From contig CAXXYG010000002.1 of NCBI GenBank assembly GCA_963666575.2, forward strand, positions 62,001 to 126,000: a stretch of 64,000 bases of DNA. Direction: 5' to 3'. The DNA is from JABMQB01 sp963666575. GTDB lineage: Bacteria > Bacteroidota > Bacteroidia > Bacteroidales > Prolixibacteraceae. Shown piece after piece: positions 34,308-44,354 of the stretch (position 1 is the stretch's first letter; every line of letters starts with the position of its first letter). Under the pieces are notes generated by a model. That model ran no database searches, was not told the origin of the DNA, and saw nothing but the letters and a program-made list of their open reading frames with translations. The position numbers and the translations under genes were made by a program.

Positions 34308-35117
34308 ATGAGAGAAAGCAAACAAAAATATTATCCTACGTTTATTCAGGCAGTGCATCTGGTTGTTTTATACATTTTTATTCAAACAGTTGTGGATTTT
34401 CCTCTGGCCTTGATTGATTATTTTAAAGACACCGAATACCTTTATAATCCGTGGAAGAAAATAATATTGGGTGTAGGTTCGGTACTATTTATATTATACT
34501 ATGGATTCAGAAAATCAAAGAATAAATTATTGGAGGTTTTTCCGGTTAAGTTTTTTAATCCATTATTAATAATTCCAATAATACTGTATTTATGGGCTAT
34601 TCAGAATATCCTTTCGGATGTGAATGAATATGTAAACGAGGTTCTTCCACCTCCTGCCTGGTTTTGGGAGCTTTTTAACAGTATTTTTGAAAGTGATTAT
34701 GGTTGGTTAGGGGCTTTTTTGAAGGTTGTAATTATTGCTCCTATTGTTGAAGAGTTAATTTTTCGAGGAGTAATCATGAATGGTTTTATGCGGAATTACC
34801 CAAAATTCCTGGCCATATTTTTTTCTGCCCTGTTATTTGCTTTGTTTCATTTAAATCCGTGGCAATTCCCTGCAACTTTTGCGTTGGGACTACTTTTGGG
34901 ATGGCTGATGGTGCGAACAAAAAGTATTGTATTGAGTATTATTGTTCATGCGCTCAATAATTTAATGGTTTTGCTGAGTATATCTTATTGGCAGGAAATT
35001 CAGGTCCATGCTATTTACCTACTCGAAAAAAATGAATTGCTTTATTTAAGTGGTTTAGTAGTTTGTTTTTCATTAATAGTGATGTATTTGTTAAGCATAA
35101 AAAAACAAAAAATGTAA
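34308..35117 (+). CDS. CPBP family intramembrane glutamic protease
   Basis: A 269-residue membrane protein with about seven or eight hydrophobic helices. All CPBP (Rce1-type) motifs are present: E-E-x-x-x-R in IVEELIFRG, F-x-x-x-H in FALFHLN, and H-x-x-x-N in HALNN. The family includes prenyl-protein CAAX proteases and bacteriocin-immunity proteins; the substrate here is unknown. The motifs are intact, so it is probably active. A DUF456 gene follows after four bases. Confidence 0.92.
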   Translation: MRESKQKYYPTFIQAVHLVVLYIFIQTVVDFPLALIDYFKDTEYLYNPWKKIILGVGSVLFILYYGFRKSKNKLLEVFPVKFFNPLLIIPIILYLWAIQNILSDVNEYVNEVLPPPAWFWELFNSIFESDYGWLGAFLKVVIIAPIVEELIFRGVIMNGFMRNYPKFLAIFFSALLFALFHLNPWQFPATFALGLLLGWLMVRTKSIVLSIIVHALNNLMVLLSISYWQEIQVHAIYLLEKNELLYLSGLVVCFSLIVMYLLSIKKQKM

Positions 35118-35121
35118 GTTT

Positions 35122-35607
35122 ATGGTGGATTATATTCTCATTGGATTTGGTATCGTCTTAATTCTTCTTGGATTGTTAGGTGGAATTTTACCCATACTGC
35201 CCGGGCCACCGTTAAGTTATGTGGGGTTGTTATTGCTGCATTTTACTGAACGGTACCAGTTTTCGACAAATTTCCTTACCGTGTGGGCAGTAATTACGGT
35301 AGTTGTATATGCCCTCGATTACATAGTGCCTGCCTGGGGTACAAAAAAGTTTGGTGGTAGTAAACGGGGAATTTGGGGCAGTATCATTGGCCTTGTGCTG
35401 GGTATTTTCGTTTTCCCACCATTGGGAATTATAATTGGGCCATTTATTGGGGCAGTGGTTGGTGAATTAACAGGAGGAAAAGATTCAGGAGCTGCTTTAA
35501 AATCGGGTTTTGGTTCTTTCCTTGGATTTTTGGTTGGTACACTTCTTAAACTTATTACATCGGGTTTTATGACCTGGTACTTTTTTAAGGAGTTGATAGT
35601 TTCTTAA
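35122..35607 (+). CDS. DUF456 family membrane protein
   Basis: A 161-residue membrane protein of four to five hydrophobic helices, rich in glycine. The first block, IVLILLGLLGGILPILPGPPLSYVGLLL, and the later GSIIGLVLGIFVFPPLGIIIGPFIGAVVGE are typical of DUF456. Function unknown. Start is four bases after the CPBP protease, so they are co-transcribed. Its stop overlaps the end of the convergent thioredoxin-like gene by four bases. Confidence 0.85.
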   Translation: MVDYILIGFGIVLILLGLLGGILPILPGPPLSYVGLLLLHFTERYQFSTNFLTVWAVITVVVYALDYIVPAWGTKKFGGSKRGIWGSIIGLVLGIFVFPPLGIIIGPFIGAVVGELTGGKDSGAALKSGFGSFLGFLVGTLLKLITSGFMTWYFFKELIVS

Positions 35608-36185
35608 ATCAAATCGCATGCTTCGGGTGGCATCCAATGCCTGTCTTTACCTTCCCATTTTATGTTACAGCCAATTGGATTGGTAACAGGTATTGAAACA
35701 GGTTTCCCGGTTGTTAATTCATTGAGTGCCCGGTCCAGGTCGTTAACAGTCATTTTTGAGGTGTCGCGAGGGTTATCCACCCCCCTGCCGGTATAAACCA
35801 GTTTTCGGTTTTTATCAAACAGATAAAAATGTGGTGTTTTAAGGGCTCCATAAGCCAAGGCAATTTCCTGAGTAGCGTCGTAAAGGTATTTCCATGGGAA
35901 ATTAAATTCTTTCATCCGCCGAACCATATGGTCAAAATCATCTTCAGCATAAGTATTGGGGCTGTTTGAATTGATTCCTACAAATTGAACTCCTTTATTT
36001 GCGTATTTTTCCGCTGTTTTCCGTGTTTCTTCATCGCTGCCAATAACGTATGGGCAATGGTTACACGTAAAAAAAATCACCAAAAAATCAGCTGAATCGA
36101 AATTGGAAAGATTGTATGTTTTACCATCGGTAGCAGGTAAGCTAAAATCAAGGATCTTAGCGCCAATATTTAACGTATATTCCAT
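35604..36185 (-). CDS. Thioredoxin-fold (AhpC/TSA-like) protein
   Basis: A 193-residue cytosolic thioredoxin-fold protein. The active site is CNHCPYV (TCNHCPYV), the CxxC form common to this redoxin subgroup, and VQFVGINSNSPNTYAEDDFDHM and TPHFYLFDKNRKLVYTGRGVDNP follow. It is likely a peroxiredoxin-like or thiol-disulfide reductase of the family annotated as thioredoxin family. No signal peptide. The ATG at 36185 is preferred to a TTG three codons upstream. Confidence 0.88.
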   Translation of the reverse strand: MEYTLNIGAKILDFSLPATDGKTYNLSNFDSADFLVIFFTCNHCPYVIGSDEETRKTAEKYANKGVQFVGINSNSPNTYAEDDFDHMVRRMKEFNFPWKYLYDATQEIALAYGALKTPHFYLFDKNRKLVYTGRGVDNPRDTSKMTVNDLDRALNELTTGKPVSIPVTNPIGCNIKWEGKDRHWMPPEACDLI

Positions 36186-36250
36186 TTTTAACAATTTTAC
36201 TTTTCTTTCTAATAAAGGAAAAAACTTCTGTTTTGTTCAATAGTTATAGT

Positions 36251-37705
36251 TTAAAAATCCTTTTGAATATTTTCAAGTAACCTGAAATAAAAACCAATCA
36301 TTTTTTTATAATTTTCAATGGTAATTCGTTCATTGTCGCCATGAATCCTTGCTAAATCATTTGAATCAAGCTGGTACGGTGCAAAACGGTATACGTTTTT
36401 TGAAATTTCGGAATAATGGTAGCTGTCAGAACTGGCAAGCATTAATGTCGGCGCAACTAGTGTTTTTTCAAAACTCTCTTTAATTGTTTTATTCAGGATT
36501 AAAAAGGCTTTGTTATCAACAGGTGAAATCAAAGCCGGGTCTTTCGACAGATTGATAGCTTCAATTTTTATCCTCTCATCATCAATTACATCGGTTAAAT
36601 ATGCTAACATTTTATCTTTAGTATCGCCCGGAAGCAGCCTGTAATTAACTGTAGCAAATGCTTCAGTAGGCAGGATATTGTCTTTTATACCGGCTTGCAA
36701 CATTGTAGGGGCTGTTGTTGTCCGTACAGAAGCATTCCCTGCTCCGGAGCCGGTATAAATACTTTTTAAAATACCTCCTAAAAGCCATTTGTTGGCAAAT
36801 ACAATACGTGCCGGCCAGGGAATTTCTGGGCCAATATAACTCATAAAATCGTTTACAGGTTGTGTAAACCGTGGAGCTGGCCTGTTGTCTGTAATTTTTA
36901 CAACAGCTTTTGACAAAACAGAAATGGCAGTTTCAGGAAGTGGCATTGACGAATGCCCACCCTCGTACTCACAGCTTAATTTAACTGTTAAGTAACCCTT
37001 TTCGGATGTGCCAATGGTTGCCACAGGTAAAGTTAGCATAGGGACAATCCCACTCGAAATAACCATTCCTTCATCCAAAACCATTTCGGCTTTAATACCT
37101 TGCGATTTAAGATATGCCGCCATTGTTTTTGCTCCCTTCCCACCAACTTCTTCATCGTCGCCAAATGCCAGGTATATAGTGCGTTTGGGAATAATACCTA
37201 AAGCAATTGTTTGTTCTACAGCCTCTAAAATTGAAATTAAACTTCCTTTGTCGTCAAGTGTACCCCGGCCCCAAATAAAAGTGCCATCATTTAAACCCGA
37301 AAAGGGTGCTTGTTCCCAGTTTTTTTCAACAACCGGAACTACATCCTGATGTGCCATTAATACAACTGGTTTTAATTCTGAATCGCTACCCTGCCATTTG
37401 TATAAAAGTGCATAATTGTGAAAAATTTGTTTCTCCAACATTGAAGAAGCCAATGGGTAGGTGGTTTCTATAAACCTATGAAATGCAGCAAATTCAGCTG
37501 TGTCGTTTAATTCTTTGTCTTCGCGCGAAATAGTTTTAAATTGAATGGCTTTGGTAAGATTCTGAATAGCCGATTCGGGTACTGTTACTGCATCTTTTAA
37601 ATCAATATCTACCTGTTTTGATGAGTAATAAAACGTTTTTACAACCAATACTAATACTAACAATAATAAACCTAACCCAATGTATTTTAAAATCTTTTTT
37701 AGCAT
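36251..37705 (-). CDS. M20 family metallopeptidase, membrane-anchored
   Basis: A 484-residue M20 peptidase with an N-terminal membrane segment (about residues 6-24). Metal-site motifs are VVLMAHQDVVPV, WGRGTLDDKG, FGDDEEVGG, and late histidine in LARIHGDNERI. The arrangement is that of the carboxypeptidase S / PM20D1 branch; the mammalian PM20D1 forms and cleaves N-acyl amino acids. Substrate here is unknown. Its lid domain (about residues 245-360) is present. It is separated by 66 bases from the thioredoxin-like gene on the same strand. Confidence 0.9.
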   Translation of the reverse strand: MLKKILKYIGLGLLLLVLVLVVKTFYYSSKQVDIDLKDAVTVPESAIQNLTKAIQFKTISREDKELNDTAEFAAFHRFIETTYPLASSMLEKQIFHNYALLYKWQGSDSELKPVVLMAHQDVVPVVEKNWEQAPFSGLNDGTFIWGRGTLDDKGSLISILEAVEQTIALGIIPKRTIYLAFGDDEEVGGKGAKTMAAYLKSQGIKAEMVLDEGMVISSGIVPMLTLPVATIGTSEKGYLTVKLSCEYEGGHSSMPLPETAISVLSKAVVKITDNRPAPRFTQPVNDFMSYIGPEIPWPARIVFANKWLLGGILKSIYTGSGAGNASVRTTTAPTMLQAGIKDNILPTEAFATVNYRLLPGDTKDKMLAYLTDVIDDERIKIEAINLSKDPALISPVDNKAFLILNKTIKESFEKTLVAPTLMLASSDSYHYSEISKNVYRFAPYQLDSNDLARIHGDNERITIENYKKMIGFYFRLLENIQKDF

Positions 37706-37856
37706 TTTTATCTTTTTTATAAACCAACTAAAGATAATACAATTATTATATTGATTAAGTTGAAATTGTTAGCAAATATTTGATTGTTAAAACAAGGCTC
37801 TCTGCATTCAGTCGATAGTTTTTGTAATTTTGTTTAAAAGCTTTTGAATAGAAAAT

Positions 37857-39854
37857 ATGGAAATTAAGAATGCTATAAAAAATTTACGTGCCGAACTCCA
37901 CGACCATAATTACCGCTATTATGTATTGTCACAGCCTGTTATCAGCGATTATGATTTTGACATGAAAATGAAAGAGCTGGAGAAATTAGAAGCCGCATAT
38001 CCTGAGTTCGACGATCCTAATTCGCCTACCAAACGAGTGGGTAGTGATATAAGTAAAGAATTTGAACAGGTGGTTCATGAACGGCCAATGCTTTCACTTT
38101 CAAATGCTTATTCCGAAGAAGAATTAGTAGATTTTGATACCCGCATAAAAAAAATTATTGGCGACGAATATGAGTATGTATGTGAGCTTAAATTTGACGG
38201 TACTTCCATTAGCCTGACTTATGAAAACGGGACTCTTTCAAAAGCTGTTACCCGCGGTGATGGAACCAAAGGAGATGATGTAATTACCAATGTCCGCACC
38301 ATTCGCACTATCCCATTAAAATTACGCAATTCAGGTTATCCTGATAAATTTGATATCAGGGGCGAAATTTTATTGCCATTTAATGTATTCGAAGAGATTA
38401 ATAAAGAACGTGAAGAGAATGGCGAATTGCCGTTTGCCAATCCCCGTAATGCTGCTTCTGGGACTCTTAAAATGCAGGATTCATCGGTTGTGGCATCCCG
38501 AAAACTGGATGCCTATTTGTACGCTTTGTTAAGCGACAATTTACCTACTGATAGTCATTATGCTAACTTACTAGAAGCTCAGAAATGGGGTTTTAAAGTT
38601 TCGGAAGACACACAAATATGCAAGGATATTAATTCTGTTATTGAGTTTATACACACTTGGGATCACAAACGGTTTGATTTACCAGTGGCTACCGATGGAA
38701 TAGTAATTAAAGTTGATTCGCACCGGTTGCAGGCAAACCTGGGAAATACTGCCAAGTCACCTCGTTGGGCCATTGCCTATAAATTTCAAGCCGAAAATGC
38801 TGTCACAACTTTACGGTCGGTGACCTATCAGGTAGGACGCACAGGTGCTGTAACACCAGTAGCCAACCTCGATCCTGTTTTGTTGGCCGGGACAACTGTA
38901 AAACGGGCTTCGTTGCACAATGCCGATATTATTGCCAATTTGGATTTACACTTGCTCGACAAAGTATTTATTGAAAAAGGAGGCGAAATAATTCCTAAAA
39001 TAACCGGTGTTGATATTGCTGAACGCCACCCTATGGCTTCGCCTGTTAAGTTTATTACTGAATGCCCCGAATGCCAAACTCCGCTGGTTAGGGAAGAAGG
39101 CGAGGCAGCTTTTTATTGCCCCAACGAAGAGGGGTGCCCACCTCAAATAAAAGGGAAAATTGAACATTTTGTAGGCCGCAAAGCAATGGATATTGATGGC
39201 CTGGGGCAGGAAACTATTGACTTATTATACAATCAAGGGCTTATTTCCAATGTGTCTGATTTGTATGCCTTAAAAAAGGAACAAATTTCTATACTCGAAC
39301 GGTTGGGTGATAAATCGGCCGATAGGATTTTGGAAAGTCTCGAGAATTCAAAAAATGTGCCTTTTGAAAAAGTATTGTTTGGTTTGGGGATTCGGTATGT
39401 TGGAGAGACTGTTGCTAAAACACTGGCTAATAAACTCATCAGTATCGATAAAATACGGACCGCCACAGTTGAACAATTGGTTGATATTGATGAAATTGGC
39501 ACCCGCATTGCCGAAAGCCTTGTGGATTATTTCTCGAAAGAAAAACACAATGAATTGATTGATTTTCTAAAAGAAACCGGATTAAAAATGGAGATCAGCA
39601 ACGAACAACAAGCCAATAAAACTGACAAACTGAAGGGATTAAGTATTATTATATCAGGTACATTTGAAACCCTTTCGCGCGATGAAATTAAAAAACTTAT
39701 TGACCAGCATGGTGGTAAAAACGTTGGTTCTATTTCAAAAAAAACCAGTTATTTGGTGGCAGGCGAAAAAATCGGGCCCAGCAAACTAGAAAAAGCCCAG
39801 AAATTAAATGTACCCATTATTTCCGAGGATGATTTTTTAAAGATGATTGAATAA
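37857..39854 (+). CDS. ligA: NAD-dependent DNA ligase LigA
   Basis: LigA joins Okazaki fragments and repair nicks with NAD as cofactor. The 665-residue product has the NAD-binding Ia domain (HDHNYRYYVLSQPVISDYDFD), the adenylated lysine Lys112 in CELKFDGTSI, the OB-fold, a four-cysteine zinc finger (CPECQTPL to YCPNEEGC), helix-hairpin-helix repeats and a C-terminal BRCT domain (GLSIIISGTFETLSRDEIKKLI). Length is normal. A -7-like TAATTTTG (37825-37832) is 24 bases before the ATG. Confidence 0.98.
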   Translation: MEIKNAIKNLRAELHDHNYRYYVLSQPVISDYDFDMKMKELEKLEAAYPEFDDPNSPTKRVGSDISKEFEQVVHERPMLSLSNAYSEEELVDFDTRIKKIIGDEYEYVCELKFDGTSISLTYENGTLSKAVTRGDGTKGDDVITNVRTIRTIPLKLRNSGYPDKFDIRGEILLPFNVFEEINKEREENGELPFANPRNAASGTLKMQDSSVVASRKLDAYLYALLSDNLPTDSHYANLLEAQKWGFKVSEDTQICKDINSVIEFIHTWDHKRFDLPVATDGIVIKVDSHRLQANLGNTAKSPRWAIAYKFQAENAVTTLRSVTYQVGRTGAVTPVANLDPVLLAGTTVKRASLHNADIIANLDLHLLDKVFIEKGGEIIPKITGVDIAERHPMASPVKFITECPECQTPLVREEGEAAFYCPNEEGCPPQIKGKIEHFVGRKAMDIDGLGQETIDLLYNQGLISNVSDLYALKKEQISILERLGDKSADRILESLENSKNVPFEKVLFGLGIRYVGETVAKTLANKLISIDKIRTATVEQLVDIDEIGTRIAESLVDYFSKEKHNELIDFLKETGLKMEISNEQQANKTDKLKGLSIIISGTFETLSRDEIKKLIDQHGGKNVGSISKKTSYLVAGEKIGPSKLEKAQKLNVPIISEDDFLKMIE

Positions 39855-40003
39855 TTTTCTGGAAATAAAATAGCCTATTTTGTTAGCCTTTTAGAGTATG
39901 TTTAGAATCATTTCTTTAAGATTTTCTTATTATTTGATTATTCTCGGCCAAAATGCCGGATTAAAGATTCAAATTATTTCTTTTTACTATTTTTGTTCGA
40001 GCC

Positions 40004-40507
40004 ATGAGTCTAAAAAATAAATATGCTTATTATTTGCTTAACAAACAGCTGGAAAAAACCGTAAGGGCAGCTCAGTTTGTTAATCTGGAGAAAGTCAATA
40101 AAATTGGTCTTCTGTGGCATATTTCTGAAACCGATGCTTTTCATTTTATTACAGATTATTTTCAGAATAAGCAGGTTATTTGCAGGCATTTGTGCTATTC
40201 GGGAAATCATACCGAAGAAATAGCCAATTCATTTTCGGATAAGGATTTAAATTGGCTGGGATTTCCAAAGTCTGGAATTGTTGAAACATTCCTGCAATCC
40301 GATTTTGATATATTAATTAATATTTCGGTTACAAATAGTTTTCCTTTGCAAGTGATAACAGCATTATCAGGCGCAAAATTTAAAATTGGCTGGACGTTAG
40401 AGGCCAATAATTATTTTGATATGACAGTTGATGTCAGTAAAAACTGCAACGCTAAATACCTGGCTGAGCAGCAGATTTTTTATTTGAAACAATTTAACAA
40501 GGATTAA
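40004..40507 (+). CDS. DUF6913-like protein next to dapA
   Basis: A 167-residue soluble protein of unknown function. It matches, from memory, the DUF6913 family of Bacteroidota, which is typically found next to dapA as here. Visible features: LNWLGFPKSG, DFDILINISVTNSFPLQVITALSGAKFKIGW, suggesting an alpha/beta fold. Start codon of dapA is two bases past its stop, so they are translationally coupled. A -7-like TATTTTTG (39988-39995) lies just before the ATG, suggesting a very short leader. Confidence 0.72.
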   Translation: MSLKNKYAYYLLNKQLEKTVRAAQFVNLEKVNKIGLLWHISETDAFHFITDYFQNKQVICRHLCYSGNHTEEIANSFSDKDLNWLGFPKSGIVETFLQSDFDILINISVTNSFPLQVITALSGAKFKIGWTLEANNYFDMTVDVSKNCNAKYLAEQQIFYLKQFNKD

Positions 40508-40508
40508 A

Positions 40509-41387
40509 ATGGACCAACTTTTTAGAGGGGCAGGTGTTGCGTTGATAACACCTTTCAAAACGGATTCTTCGGTGGATTATGATGCACTGGGGAATATTGT
40601 TGATAACCAGGCCGCTGGTGGAATGGATTACCTTGTAGCATTGGGCACCACTGCCGAAACTGCTACTCTTACTGAAAGTGAAAAAAATGATGTTGTCCGT
40701 TTTATTATAAAGAAGTCGGCGGGCCGTTTGCCAGTTATGGTAGGTATGGGAGGTAACAACACCCAGGCTGTTATTGATAGTATTAAATCGGCTGACCTGG
40801 AGGGTGTTGCCGGATTATTAATTGTGACTCCCTACTACAATAAACCAACCCAGAATGGGTTATACCAACATTTTATGGCTATTGCCGAAATGTCGCCATT
40901 GCCTATTGTTTTGTACAATGTTCCTTCACGTACGGGTACTAATATGGAAGCAGAAACGGTAATCCGCCTGGCAAAAAACTCAGAAAAATTTGTTGGTATT
41001 AAAGAAGCTTCTGGCATTTTATCGCAATTAACGGTAATTGAAAAGTATACTCCTGCCAACTTTAAGCTTATTTCGGGCGATGATGTTTTAGCATTGCCAA
41101 TTACTGCAATTGGGGGAGTTGGTGTAATTTCAGTATTAGCTAACGCCTTACCTGCTGCTGTAAGTTCATTGATTCATAAAGCTACTGAAGGCGATTACAA
41201 GGGTGCCCGTGAGATGCATCACAAGATGATTGATATATTTAAACTAATTTTTAAAGAAAATAATCCGGGAGGAGTTAAAGTGCTAATGCATATTCAGGGA
41301 ATTATTGAGAATGTGCTGCGATTACCTTTATGCCCAGTGACTGAAGCTCATTATGTGGAATTAAAAGAAGCATTACAAAATATATAA
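40509..41387 (+). CDS. dapA: 4-Hydroxy-tetrahydrodipicolinate synthase
   Basis: DapA condenses pyruvate with aspartate semialdehyde in lysine and diaminopimelate synthesis. The 292-residue TIM barrel has the Thr-Thr motif (LGTTAETATL), VTPYYNKPTQNGLYQHF, LYNVPSRTG with the catalytic Tyr and Arg, and the Schiff-base lysine in VGIKEASG. All active-site residues are present. It follows the DUF6913-like gene by one base and is closed by a strong bidirectional terminator. Confidence 0.97.
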   Translation: MDQLFRGAGVALITPFKTDSSVDYDALGNIVDNQAAGGMDYLVALGTTAETATLTESEKNDVVRFIIKKSAGRLPVMVGMGGNNTQAVIDSIKSADLEGVAGLLIVTPYYNKPTQNGLYQHFMAIAEMSPLPIVLYNVPSRTGTNMEAETVIRLAKNSEKFVGIKEASGILSQLTVIEKYTPANFKLISGDDVLALPITAIGGVGVISVLANALPAAVSSLIHKATEGDYKGAREMHHKMIDIFKLIFKENNPGGVKVLMHIQGIIENVLRLPLCPVTEAHYVELKEALQNI

Positions 41388-41417
41388 AAAAAGAGCCGTT
41401 TTTAGCGGCTCTTTTTT
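41388..41417. terminator. Bidirectional terminator, dapA / 41418 gene
   Basis: An 11-bp stem (AAAAAGAGCCG 41388-41398 / CGGCTCTTTTT 41406-41416) with a seven-base loop, T-rich on both strands. It fills the space between the two convergent genes. Confidence 0.9.
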
Positions 41418-42014
41418 TTATAATATTTTTGCTCCAAGCGTAAACAGGAACGTATTACTTTTTGAATTTAAATCTGCTCCTGTAAAAACATTACTCGAAC
41501 TACGCTCCATTCTTACATCAAACGTTAACAACAAAAAATCTATTCCAATTCCAAGCTGGTAACCCATAAAATTATCTTTTAAATCATTGGGCGAAAAAGG
41601 TGAACTTTGTCCATCCACTTCTTTTTTAGTTACAAAACTAAACACCGGGCCAGCCATAGCTCTAAAATTAAAAGCTTCGCCATCAAGAATTTTTCCTCCA
41701 ATTAATACCGGTACATCTACCATGTCGTAATTAAACGAACTGATTGTCTGCAGTGGATTAGGGTCCAGGACGTCCTTGATATCTCCACCTTTTGAAATAT
41801 AATAGGCTTCAGGCTGAATGTAAATCCGATTAATATTGATGCGGCCAAAAGCTCCAAAGTGAAAATTGTTAATAGTTTCGGGATTATACTGGCTTCTATC
41901 GGTTGTTAATTTTGAACTGTTAAATCCTGCTTTTAATCCCAGGTCGAGGCTATACTGGCTATAAACCGCATGTGAAACTAGAAAAAGTGTGATTAAAAAT
42001 GCTAATTTTTTCAT
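41418..42014 (-). CDS. Outer-membrane beta-barrel protein
   Basis: A 198-residue protein with a signal peptide (ends near YSQ) and a small porin-like barrel typical of the 'outer membrane beta-barrel' family of Bacteroidota: LGLKAGFNSSKL, FHFGAFGRININRIYIQPEAYY, FRAMAGPVFSF, YQLGIGIDFLLLTFDVRMERS and a C-terminal FTLGAKIL ending. Function unknown. Probably monocistronic, as a terminator and a gene-free region flank it. Confidence 0.82.
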   Translation of the reverse strand: MKKLAFLITLFLVSHAVYSQYSLDLGLKAGFNSSKLTTDRSQYNPETINNFHFGAFGRININRIYIQPEAYYISKGGDIKDVLDPNPLQTISSFNYDMVDVPVLIGGKILDGEAFNFRAMAGPVFSFVTKKEVDGQSSPFSPNDLKDNFMGYQLGIGIDFLLLTFDVRMERSSSNVFTGADLNSKSNTFLFTLGAKIL

Positions 42015-42368
42015 GGTTTATTTTTTTGGTAAAACGAGAATAATTGTTAAAAAGTATCTGTTTTATTTTTTTCTGAAAGTTGCTACTAAACAAAATTACA
42101 ATTTTTCATTTTAATTCTACTTAACTTATGCGTTGAATTTATTATTGTTTGAGTGTTTATAACTGCCATAGGATTTAATATTTCTAAGAAATAATACACT
42201 GTTTTCAATAGGGTTAATGTTTTATACCACAGCAGAAATAGGGATAATTTGAGGGCGCAGAGAATTTAATTTTCCTTTGCGCCCTTTATTTTCTTTTGCT
42301 TTTTGCGTGAGTTAATTGCCGAATACGATGTTTTTAAATAGTAAAAACATAAAGAGGATTTATAATGA
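42015..42368. other. Gene-free region with an imperfect inverted repeat
   Basis: About 354 bases with no gene. At 42254-42288 it contains GGGCGCA and TTGCGCCC arms around an AT-rich loop, plus the motifs GCAGAG and TTGCG, next to the end of the vWA gene. The hairpin has no T-run on the minus strand. It looks like a degenerate copy of the CACAGAG/GCGCAGAG-type intergenic element seen in many Bacteroidota genomes. Confidence 0.4.
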
Positions 42369-44228
42369 TTAATCGTTTTCTGCTACCGGCATTAAGTCTT
42401 TAGCCATTTTAACCAGTTGAATAAATTCAGACCTGTAGCCTTCATTGTCGTTGCCTTTTGCTGAAGTAGCCCATTCAATTATTTTATCCATTTCCGAATT
42501 TCCTCTGAACTCAGAATTACGCAAAACCATACCAAATGAAGCCACCGCAGCCGAAAACCTGAAATTGGTTGATGTTTTTGAGGTGTTTATTAATTTGTTT
42601 TTGATTGGTTTTTCATACAATTTGCTCTTTTGGTCATCTGGATCTTTGTACCGTAGTTTTATGGTTAATAACTCATTGGTTTTGCCTCCTGAAGATGTTT
42701 TATTAGCCTGGTATTTAAGTAGATCAATTGTTGGAACAGTTTCTTCACTTCCGGCAGGAATGATCTCGTACAGGGCCGTAACGGTGTGCCCCGCTCCCAT
42801 TTCACCGGCATCTTTGGTGTCATCGTTAAAATCTTCATTGTTGAGCAAACGGTTTTCGTATCCAACCAACCTGTAGGCTTTAACTTTTTGTGGATTAAAT
42901 TCCAACTGGAATTTTACATCTTTAGCTATTGTAAATAATGTACCGCCAAATTCTGAAATAAATACCTTGCGTGCTTCCTGAATGTTGTCGATGTAGGCAT
43001 AATTGCCATTTCCTTTATCTGCCATTATTTCCATTTTATCATCTTTGTAATTGCCCATACCAAATCCGAGGACAGTTAAGAAAATACCGTTGTCACGTTT
43101 GTTTTCAACTAATCGCTCCATATCAGCATTGCTCGAAATACCCACATTAAAATCGCCATCGGTAGCAAGGATGATGCGGTTATTGCCTCCCTTGATAAAG
43201 TTTTCTTCAGCAATTTTGTAAGCCAGTTTTATGCCTTCGCCACCAGCAGTTGAACCGCCTGCATTTAGTTTTTCAATGGCATCCAGAATTTGTCGCTTGT
43301 TGTTTCCGTGTGTCGAATCCAAAACTTTCCCGGCAGCTCCTGCATACACAACTATTGCCACACGGTCATTGGGGCGTAATTGATTAACCAGTAATTTAAA
43401 TGCTTTTTTTACAAGTTCCAATTTATTGTACGCATTCATCGACCCAGAAACATCGAGTAGGAAAACCAGGTTAGAGGATGGCAAATCGGTTTTATCAATA
43501 CTCTTTCCCTTTAATCCAATATGTAACAGATGGTGGCTGGTATTCCATGGGCAAACTGATAATTCAGATGTTACACTAAAAGGGTATTTACCTTCCGGTT
43601 CAGGGTAATCATAGTTAAAATAATTGATCATTTCTTCAATCCTGACAGCGTCTTTAGGTGGCAATTGCCCACGGTTAATATAACGGCGTACATTTGAATA
43701 AGCTGCATTATCCACATCAACGGAAAAAGTGGATAGTGGCGCAGAAAGTACATTTTTAAAACCATTTTCGTGAATAGCCGAATAACCTTCGGTATTCCAT
43801 GCAACCTGAGGCATAACCATTGAAGCCACTCCCCTTATTCGCATGTTTTTATGAAAAGCCGTTGAAACAGCCCCTGTAGGCTCTGTCTTTTTTCTGGAAC
43901 CATACCCTACTACAACCATTTCATCCAACTCGCTAACAACTTGTTTTAGTGTTACATTAATAGTAGTTCTGTTGTTAATTTTAATTTTTTTTGTTTTCAT
44001 CCCAACAAAACTAAAAACCAGTATTTTGTCAGAAGGTAAAACTTCAATTTCATATAATCCATTGCTATCTGAAATCGCCCAGAGATTAGAATTTTCTGTT
44101 TTGACTTGTACACCGGCAAGATAGTTTCCTTGTTCGTCTGAAATAGTACCCGAAATATGTTGTGTAGTTTGAGAAGAAGAAAGAATTGAAAAAATTATTA
44201 AGATGTTTATCAAAAGAATTGTTTTCAT
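42369..44228 (-). CDS. von Willebrand factor A protein with receptor-like N-terminus
   Basis: A 619-residue exported protein. In order: signal peptide (ends about SSSQ), a CarboxypepD-like domain (about 24-96; HISGTISDEQGNYLAG ... FSFVGMKTKKI), then VVVGYGSRKKTEPTGAVS (105-122) and MRIRGVAS (129-136), a YfbK-type segment (about 165-250), the vWA domain with MIDAS LDVSGSM (259-264), and a C-terminal YfbK/DUF3520-like part. The GYG and RIRG segments look like the start of a SusC plug, but there is no barrel. It is divergent from a sigma factor gene that is followed by a second protein with matching segments. Function unknown. Confidence 0.85.
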   Translation of the reverse strand: MKTILLINILIIFSILSSSQTTQHISGTISDEQGNYLAGVQVKTENSNLWAISDSNGLYEIEVLPSDKILVFSFVGMKTKKIKINNRTTINVTLKQVVSELDEMVVVGYGSRKKTEPTGAVSTAFHKNMRIRGVASMVMPQVAWNTEGYSAIHENGFKNVLSAPLSTFSVDVDNAAYSNVRRYINRGQLPPKDAVRIEEMINYFNYDYPEPEGKYPFSVTSELSVCPWNTSHHLLHIGLKGKSIDKTDLPSSNLVFLLDVSGSMNAYNKLELVKKAFKLLVNQLRPNDRVAIVVYAGAAGKVLDSTHGNNKRQILDAIEKLNAGGSTAGGEGIKLAYKIAEENFIKGGNNRIILATDGDFNVGISSNADMERLVENKRDNGIFLTVLGFGMGNYKDDKMEIMADKGNGNYAYIDNIQEARKVFISEFGGTLFTIAKDVKFQLEFNPQKVKAYRLVGYENRLLNNEDFNDDTKDAGEMGAGHTVTALYEIIPAGSEETVPTIDLLKYQANKTSSGGKTNELLTIKLRYKDPDDQKSKLYEKPIKNKLINTSKTSTNFRFSAAVASFGMVLRNSEFRGNSEMDKIIEWATSAKGNDNEGYRSEFIQLVKMAKDLMPVAEND

Positions 44229-44354
44229 GGTAACTGTTTTTAGTTAATAATTTTGTTTTACACCAGTAGGATGCAACAATCCTTTGTTTTCCATAAATTA
44301 TTTTTTTTAACATTCGAATTATCCTAATTTTAAAGAGAAATGTAAATACGATAC

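Noticed and set aside
42254..42288. Hairpin considered as terminator for the vWA gene
   Set aside because: On the minus strand no T-run follows the stem; it fits a dispersed repeat better.
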